DNA of 64,000 nt from Paractinoplanes ferrugineus (lineage in GTDB: Bacteria > Actinomycetota > Actinomycetes > Mycobacteriales > Micromonosporaceae): contig NZ_BOMM01000035.1 of assembly GCF_016862195.1 (NCBI RefSeq), positions 1 to 64,000 of the forward strand. The letters are read 5' to 3'. This document shows positions 59,765-64,000 of the stretch, one piece after another. The number at the start of each line of letters is the position of its first letter. Within the stretch, counting starts at the first letter, position 1. Both the position numbers and the translations under genes were made by a program. The notes beneath the pieces were generated by a model. That model did not search any database. It worked only from the letters and a program-made list of their open reading frames with translations, and was not told the origin of the DNA.

Positions 59765-60442
59765 TCAACCCTTCGACTCGACGGTGGCCACGACCAGGTT
59801 GGGCCGGTCGTAGCGGCGGGACAGGGCGTACTCGATCTGGTCGTGGTCGCGTCCGTCGACGAGGGCGGTGATCCAGCCGGGGAAACGGGCCGCGATGCCG
59901 CCGGGCCAGCCGTGCGTCGCCGACCGGTTGTCGATCACGATGGCCGTCATCGGCAGTTGGATGGCCGCGGCGTACGCGATGGCCTCGTGATTTGATCCTT
60001 CGTCGAGTTCCGCGTCGCCCAGCAGGACGAAGGTTCGCGTGTCGAGGAATCCCTGGGCGCGCAGGCCGAGGGCGGTGCCGACGGCCAGGCCGAGGCCGTG
60101 TCCCAGGGATCCGGTGCCGACCTCGACGCCCGGGACGAGCATCCGGTCCGGGTGGTGGCCGAGCGGGCTGTCCCACCCGCCGAGGTCGTCGAGCCAGTCG
60201 GCCGGGAGGAATCCCTTCGCGGCCAGTACGGCGTAGTAGGCGGCCGGCCCGTGGCCTTTGGAGAGCAGGAACCGGTCGCGGTCGGGCGCCTCGGCGGTGG
60301 CCGGGGTGATCCGGAGGATCTTGTCGTAGAGCACCCAGAGAACATCAAGCGTCGAGTATGAGCTGGGTGCGTGCTTCTCGTCTCCGGTCAGTCGCCGGAT
60401 CAGCGGCCGGAGCGGGTCGGCCGGCAGTGCGGTGAGTGTCAT
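59765..60442 (-). CDS. transketolase N-terminal subunit (split transketolase, part A)
   Basis: A 225-residue protein holding the thiamine-diphosphate pyrophosphate-binding half: FLLSKGHGPAAYYAVLA with the catalytic-site His, GSLGHGLGLAVGTALG, and the metal and ThDP motif GDAELDEGSNHEA. ATG 60442. Split transketolases act on two- or three-carbon ketol transfers in secondary or accessory sugar metabolism rather than the main pentose pathway. Divergent from soxR. Confidence 0.93.
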   Translation of the reverse strand: MTLTALPADPLRPLIRRLTGDEKHAPSSYSTLDVLWVLYDKILRITPATAEAPDRDRFLLSKGHGPAAYYAVLAAKGFLPADWLDDLGGWDSPLGHHPDRMLVPGVEVGTGSLGHGLGLAVGTALGLRAQGFLDTRTFVLLGDAELDEGSNHEAIAYAAAIQLPMTAIVIDNRSATHGWPGGIAARFPGWITALVDGRDHDQIEYALSRRYDRPNLVVATVESKG

Positions 60443-60459
60443 GCGGATAGGCTGCAACC

Positions 60460-60473
60460 TGAAGTTCACTTCA
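60460..60473. promoter_or_regulatory. palindrome in the soxR-transketolase divergent region
   Basis: TGAAGTTCACTTCA (60460-60473) is a palindrome with a two-base TC centre, located midway between divergent starts at 60442 and 60489. It resembles a MerR/SoxR-type operator in symmetry and size, although it is only partly like the CCTCAAGTTAACTTGAGG enterobacterial box. Candidate SoxR site controlling either gene. Confidence 0.5.
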
Positions 60474-60488
60474 ACTCAAGGGCCTCGG

Positions 60489-61001
60489 ATGGAGACGCTC
60501 GCCATCGGCGACTTCGCGGCGCGCAGCGGCGTCGCGCCCTCGGCCTTGCGCTACTACGAGCGCGAGGGACTGATCAGTTCCACCCGCACCACCGGCAACC
60601 AGCGGCGATATCAGCGCTCGGAGCTGCGGCGGGTGGCCTTCATCAAGATCGCGCAACAGGTCGGGGTGTCCCTTGAGGAGATCCGCGACGCGCTTGCCGA
60701 GCTCCCGGAGGGTCGCAACCCGACCAAGGCGGACTGGGCCCGGCTGTCGGCGCGCTGGCGCGGCAAGCTGGAGGAGCGGATCGTGCTGATGGAGCGACTG
60801 CGCGACCAGCTCACCGGGTGCATCGGCTGCGGGTGTCTCTCCCTGCAGCGGTGCAACCTGATCAACCCGGCCGATCGGCTGGCGGCGCGCGGCCCCGGCG
60901 CCCAGATGATCGTGAATCCGCCCGACCAGAACACCGACGTCGGAACGGTCACGCCTCGTCGTGACCGTTCGGATGATCAAATCGGGCGCATCCGGCCCTA
61001 A
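60489..61001 (+). CDS. soxR: redox-sensing MerR-family regulator SoxR
   Basis: A 170-residue MerR-type activator. HTH (IGDFAARSGVAPSALRYYEREGL), coiled-coil, and the SoxR iron-sulfur site with the spacing Cys111-x2-Cys114-x-Cys116-x5-Cys122. The [2Fe-2S] cluster senses redox-active compounds; in actinobacteria SoxR answers pigments and quinones rather than superoxide. ATG 60489. Its palindromic upstream region is shared with the split transketolase operon. Confidence 0.95.
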   Translation: METLAIGDFAARSGVAPSALRYYEREGLISSTRTTGNQRRYQRSELRRVAFIKIAQQVGVSLEEIRDALAELPEGRNPTKADWARLSARWRGKLEERIVLMERLRDQLTGCIGCGCLSLQRCNLINPADRLAARGPGAQMIVNPPDQNTDVGTVTPRRDRSDDQIGRIRP

Positions 61002-61010
61002 GCTTCCGGG

Positions 61011-62918
61011 GTGTTGAAGTGGACCCCTCGTGTTCTCCTGGCCGCGACCGTCGCCCTCGGCGGAGCGGCTGCGCTCCCCGCCGCCTCGGCCTCCGCCGAC
61101 CCGGCGCCCATCGCGTGGACTCTGCCGCTCGAGATGGCCAACCAGATTGTCGTCGACGCGACGCACCACCACGTGATCATCGGCGACGAGCATGACGGAA
61201 AGCTCCTCGTCACCGACTACGAGGCCAACCCGGTGCGCCTGCTCGACGTGCCGTCCCAGGGCGGGATGCTGCTCACCGGCGATCGTCTCTATCTGAGCGA
61301 GCCGGCCTCGTCCGCGATCGTCGCCTACGACACCGCGACGATGACGCGGGTGGCGTCCTATCCGCTCGGGACCGACGTGCGGGCCGGGCGGCTGGTCACG
61401 GTCGGCGACAAGATCTGGTTCGCGTACGGGTGGGGCCGGCTCGGCTCGCTCGACCCGGCGACCTCCTCGGTCGAGCTGTTCCCCGAGCTCGACGGCAACT
61501 GGACCGCGATCCGTGACCTCGAAGCCGTCGGCGAGCACGTCGTCATCACCGGTGTCGGGATTCAATACGGTCGCATCGCGATCCTCGACGCCTCCACCGG
61601 GAAACCCGCGGTGACGGCCGTTCGCGAGCTGCCCGACGCCACCGCCAACCTCGACGCCGCGCTCACCCGGGACGGCAGCGAGGTGGTTCTGCTTGGCTCC
61701 CAGCAGACCGGGGCGGTCCGGCTGCGGGCCACCGACCTGGCCGAGGTCGGTAGCTACGCCGTCGGGCTCTTCCCGAACGGGGTGACGGTCGCCGCCGACG
61801 GCACAGTCGTGATCAGCGACGTCAACGCGAGCCCCGACGGTCTCGCCTACTTCGCGCCCGACGGTTCGGTCGAGCGGGTGGCCACCGTCGACAGTGGCTA
61901 CTACTTCCCGGGGAACCGCATCCGGAGCTTCGCGCTCGTGGCCGGCACCCACACCGCGTACGCGATCACGAGCGGTACGAACGCCAATCACCCGTACGCC
62001 ATGCAGGTCTTCGATCCGCCGGCGCAGCCGGAGGTCAACGGCTTCCTGTCGGCGCCCAGCCGGGTGCGGCCGGGCCAGCAGTTCACCATCACCGGCAACG
62101 TCTACGCCGACCGTTCGCCGGCGGGCCTGCCGATGGAGATCACCCGGCTCGCCGACGGGGCGCGGGTCGGGCCCACCACGGTGCCCGCCGAGAGCTTCGA
62201 GTTCACCGACACGGCACCGGCCGCCGGAAGCGTGACCTACCGGCTGCGCGTCGCCGGCTTCGTCACCGAGACAACCGTCACGACAGCAGTGCCGCAGCCG
62301 GCGACGCTGACGCTGGACCACAACGGCGCGTACTACAACCAGGGCACGACGGTCACCTTCTCCGCGCACCTGGGCGCCACCGACGTCAACCGCACCGTCG
62401 CGATCTACGCCGACCCCGCCGGCACCGACCCCAAGCGGCTGTTGACCAGCAAGGCAGTCGACGCCAAGGGCAACGTGACGGCCGCCCTCAAGCTGTCGCG
62501 CAACACCCTGGTCACCGCCACGTTCGCGGGCGACGACTTCACCACCCCGGCGTCCGCCTCCGCGATGGTCTACACCCGGGCGAGCGTGTCGACGGCGGTG
62601 TCGAAGAACTACAAGAAGAAGGGCTCCTACTTCGTCTTCCGCAAGAAGGCGAACCCGGTGTTCACGACGACGATGACCGCATACCCCAAGCGCAAGCAGT
62701 ACCTGGTGGTCGAGTCCTACTCGGGAGGCCGGTGGCGGGCGGTGAAGTCGGGCTATTACGCGTTGTCCAGCGCCGGGAAGTCCACTGTCACGTTCACCAA
62801 CAGCCGCAAGACCGGCGTGAACTATCGAGTCCGCGCCGGCTACCTGACCGGCCAGTCGGGCGACACCGTCAACGCCACCAACTACAGTCCGTACCTCTAC
62901 TTCAATTTCACGAAGTAG
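61011..62918 (+). CDS. large secreted beta-propeller and Ig-like domain protein
   Basis: A 635-residue exported protein starting at GTG 61011, nine bases after soxR. Signal peptide (LLAATVALGGAAALPAASA), a YncE-like beta-propeller of about 300 residues (GRIAILDASTGKPAVTAVR, RATDLAEVGSYAVG), then an Ig-like domain with PAQPEVNGFLSAPSRVRPGQQFTITGNVYA and further beta-rich modules to the end. No sortase or membrane anchor is seen, so it is released or bound non-covalently. Function unknown; accessory-type gene. Confidence 0.85.
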   Translation: MLKWTPRVLLAATVALGGAAALPAASASADPAPIAWTLPLEMANQIVVDATHHHVIIGDEHDGKLLVTDYEANPVRLLDVPSQGGMLLTGDRLYLSEPASSAIVAYDTATMTRVASYPLGTDVRAGRLVTVGDKIWFAYGWGRLGSLDPATSSVELFPELDGNWTAIRDLEAVGEHVVITGVGIQYGRIAILDASTGKPAVTAVRELPDATANLDAALTRDGSEVVLLGSQQTGAVRLRATDLAEVGSYAVGLFPNGVTVAADGTVVISDVNASPDGLAYFAPDGSVERVATVDSGYYFPGNRIRSFALVAGTHTAYAITSGTNANHPYAMQVFDPPAQPEVNGFLSAPSRVRPGQQFTITGNVYADRSPAGLPMEITRLADGARVGPTTVPAESFEFTDTAPAAGSVTYRLRVAGFVTETTVTTAVPQPATLTLDHNGAYYNQGTTVTFSAHLGATDVNRTVAIYADPAGTDPKRLLTSKAVDAKGNVTAALKLSRNTLVTATFAGDDFTTPASASAMVYTRASVSTAVSKNYKKKGSYFVFRKKANPVFTTTMTAYPKRKQYLVVESYSGGRWRAVKSGYYALSSAGKSTVTFTNSRKTGVNYRVRAGYLTGQSGDTVNATNYSPYLYFNFTK

Positions 62919-62973
62919 CGGTACATTTCTGGCGGGACACATGCACCGCCCCGGATCCGACTAACGTGGCTGG

Positions 62974-62990
62974 CCGTTGATCATCAACGG
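62974..62990 (+). promoter_or_regulatory. odd-length palindrome and promoter-like region before the small TTG gene
   Basis: CCGTTGAT, a single central C, then ATCAACGG form a perfect 8-bp inverted repeat at 62974-62990. A -10-like TAACGT lies at 62962-62967, placing the repeat at the transcription start. It precedes the small TTG-start gene by 12 bases and may be an operator or a 5' leader stem. Confidence 0.4.
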
Positions 62991-63002
62991 GGGAGCAGAT
63001 TC

Positions 63003-63164
63003 TTGAAGTCTCAGCTACGCCTTCTCGGCATCACCCTCCTGGCCGCCGGCCCGCTGTCCACCGGTTCTTCGCATCGCCGCGAAGTGACCGCCGTCCGCGA
63101 AGACCGCCCACCACGGCCCCGGCCCCGCTCGAACCGGCCGCTGGGCGGCCCCGCCTGCCGGTGA
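63003..63164 (+). CDS. putative small secreted peptide
   Basis: A 53-residue open frame starting at TTG 63003, with GGGGGAG about seven bases upstream. The translation begins with a short basic start and a hydrophobic stretch (KSQLRLLGITLLAAGPLSTG), consistent with a signal peptide, followed by an Arg/Pro-rich segment of about 30 residues that is poorly ordered and has the character of high-GC noise. A strong hairpin terminator follows 10 bases after the stop. Not a confident gene. Confidence 0.4.
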   Translation: MKSQLRLLGITLLAAGPLSTGSSHRREVTAVREDRPPRPRPRSNRPLGGPACR

Positions 63165-63174
63165 CCACAAAGCG

Positions 63175-63200
63175 AAGGCCCCGCCACTCGGCGGGGCCTT
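63175..63200 (+). terminator. strong hairpin terminator
   Basis: Eleven-bp perfect stem: AAGGCCCCGCC at 63175-63185 and its reverse complement at 63190-63200, loop ACTC. It lies between the small TTG gene and the ArsR gene. Confidence 0.8.
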
Positions 63201-63243
63201 CCGCGTAGTCGGCCCGGAAGCCCGGCAACGCGTCGGAAATCAT

Positions 63244-63271
63244 CGACATGTCGGCAATCTCCGACGTATCG
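63244..63271 (+). promoter_or_regulatory. inverted repeat at the ArsR-family gene start, probable operator
   Basis: Arms CGACATGTCGG (63244-63254) and CCGACGTATCG (63261-63271) are reverse complements at 9 of 11 positions around CAATCT. The repeat ends one base before the GTG at 63273 and overlaps where the promoter or leaderless start should be, as expected for an autoregulated ArsR-type repressor. Confidence 0.5.
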
Positions 63272-63272
63272 T

Positions 63273-63590
63273 GTGGTGGTGTCCGAAGACGACGTGTTCC
63301 TCGCCCTGGCGAACCCGGTTCGCCGCAGACTGCTGCAACTGCTCACCGCCGGGCCTCGGACGGCGGGCGACCTCGCCGACCAGTTCGACCTGAGCCGGTC
63401 GGCGGTAGCCGAGCACCTGCGGGTGCTCCGCCAGGCGGCGCTGGTGCACGACGAACCCAGAGGCCGGCACCGGCATTACCGGCTGACCGCGGAGCCGCTC
63501 ACCCACGTCGGCGACTGGCTCCACCCGTTCGAACGATTCTGGCGTCAGCGACTGCGCTCACTCGCCGATGTCGCCGAGGAGGACCAGTGA
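63273..63590 (+). CDS. ArsR-family winged-helix regulator
   Basis: A 105-residue regulator: VFLALANPVRRRLLQLLTAGPRTAGDLADQFDLSRSAVAEHLRVLRQAALV is a complete ArsR helix-turn-helix, followed by a short C-terminal helix. No metal-binding Cys motif, so it belongs to the non-metal SRPBCC-linked branch. Start GTG 63273 (GTG 63279 possible). Its stop overlaps the next gene's GTG by four bases (GTGA). Confidence 0.92.
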   Translation: MVVSEDDVFLALANPVRRRLLQLLTAGPRTAGDLADQFDLSRSAVAEHLRVLRQAALVHDEPRGRHRHYRLTAEPLTHVGDWLHPFERFWRQRLRSLADVAEEDQ

Positions 63591-64000
63591 CCGGAACCAT
63601 CACCGTCGACCAGTTCGTCGCCGCACCACCGAGCGAAGTCTGGCGCACGCTCACCGACCCCGAACTGCACGCGCGCTGGTGGGTGCCCGGCGACATCGCC
63701 GCCACCGTGGGCCACCGCTTCCATCTCCAGATGCCGGGATGGGGAGCCGTGCCCTGCGAAGTCCTCGAAGTCGTCCCCGAAGCGAAGCTGGTCTACACGT
63801 TCAACAAGACCTGGACGCTGACCTGGCGTCTGGTTGCGGAGGGCCAAGGTACTCGGCTGTTCTTCGAGCACAGCGGGTTCGACTTCGATCAGAAATCCGA
63901 ACGCGACGCCTTCAACCGCATGGGACCCGGATGGCGTGACCGAATACTGCCGCAACTGGCACAGGCGGCCACCCAACGGAGTGCTCGTGGACGAGGATGA
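63587..64000 (+). CDS. SRPBCC/AHSA1-like domain protein
   Basis: A 137-residue START-like (AHSA1 type) protein whose stop codon TGA is the last three bases of the window. ITVDQFVAAPPSEVWRTLTDPELHARWWVPGD is the family start, with a hydrophobic ligand cavity expected in the beta barrel. These small proteins paired with ArsR regulators bind hydrophobic ligands or act as stress-related helpers. GTG 63587 overlaps the ArsR gene stop. A further ATG (63997) overlaps its stop, so another gene may follow. Confidence 0.88.
   Translation: MTGTITVDQFVAAPPSEVWRTLTDPELHARWWVPGDIAATVGHRFHLQMPGWGAVPCEVLEVVPEAKLVYTFNKTWTLTWRLVAEGQGTRLFFEHSGFDFDQKSERDAFNRMGPGWRDRILPQLAQAATQRSARGRG

Noticed and set aside
60471..62942. 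Very long open frame antisense to the secreted beta-propeller gene
   Set aside because: It is a codon-phase by-product of GC-rich DNA. The plus-strand gene has a signal peptide and domain structure, whereas the antisense translation is His/Arg/Gly-rich with no motif.

Overview
The window is very GC-rich (about 70 %), densely packed and typical of a filamentous actinobacterium. Gene content and order point to Micromonosporaceae, probably something Actinoplanes-like, but this is inferred from general knowledge and no search was run. Supporting signs are many GTG starts, a Bpa/PafE proteasome activator ending in GQYL, an EccB protein, and two blocks that sit near the replication origin in other actinobacteria: serS with pheA, and a CwsA/DUF5324-like gene followed by PPIase, rhomboid and a PH-domain gene. 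oriC itself (dnaA-dnaN) is not in the window. Two sites carry strong DnaA-box sequences: a perfect hairpin at 4195-4229 and a cluster at 39339-39391.

Layout. 0-8.5 kb: molybdenum cofactor genes (moaD-moaA, fdhD, mobA, DUF6457) mixed with a methyltransferase, a fructosamine-kinase-like gene, a GNAT and a DUF4192 gene. 8.5-12.2 kb: secreted beta-propeller lipoprotein, divergent Lrp regulator and DDAH-like amidinohydrolase, bpa. 12.2-21.2 kb: serS with two HAD phosphatases behind it, osmC, a small zincin, AIM24, pheA, a lipoprotein and ACT gene pair, a PAS protein and a NERD-like protein. 21.4-27.2 kb: arginine deiminase, DUF5926, an orphan soluble histidine kinase and an LCP-rhodanese-GDPD operon.

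27.3-41.4 kb: two sodium:solute symporters, each with a small two-helix partner (actP with DUF485, and a second pair), an ABC-2 exporter, a flavin reductase, a DUF4153 membrane protein, an OmpR-type two-component system, and a LytS/LytTR two-component system separated from it by the DnaA-box cluster. 41.5-47.8 kb: a secreted cutinase/PET-hydrolase-like polyesterase, a polyprenyl sugar-phosphate transferase, an Fpg/Nei glycosylase, a GT4 glycosyltransferase and a Tat-type arylsulfotransferase. 47.9-50.5 kb: a tightly overlapping three-gene operon encoding a LicC-like nucleotidyltransferase, a glycerol-1-phosphate-dehydrogenase-like enzyme and a CDP-alcohol phosphatidyltransferase, followed by what looks like a decayed DarG antitoxin remnant.

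50.6-57.6 kb: aminotransferase, CorA, orphan EccB, then the origin-proximal block. 57.6-64 kb: accessory-looking genes, including an FN3/CBM2 secreted protein, a split transketolase next to soxR, a large secreted beta-propeller/Ig-like protein, a putative small secreted peptide, and an ArsR-SRPBCC pair running to the window edge.

No rRNA, tRNA, insertion sequence, prophage or CRISPR array was seen. The most interesting leads are the sn-glycerol-1-phosphate-type operon, the polyesterase with unusual active-site residues, the DnaA-box loci outside oriC, and the DarG remnant.
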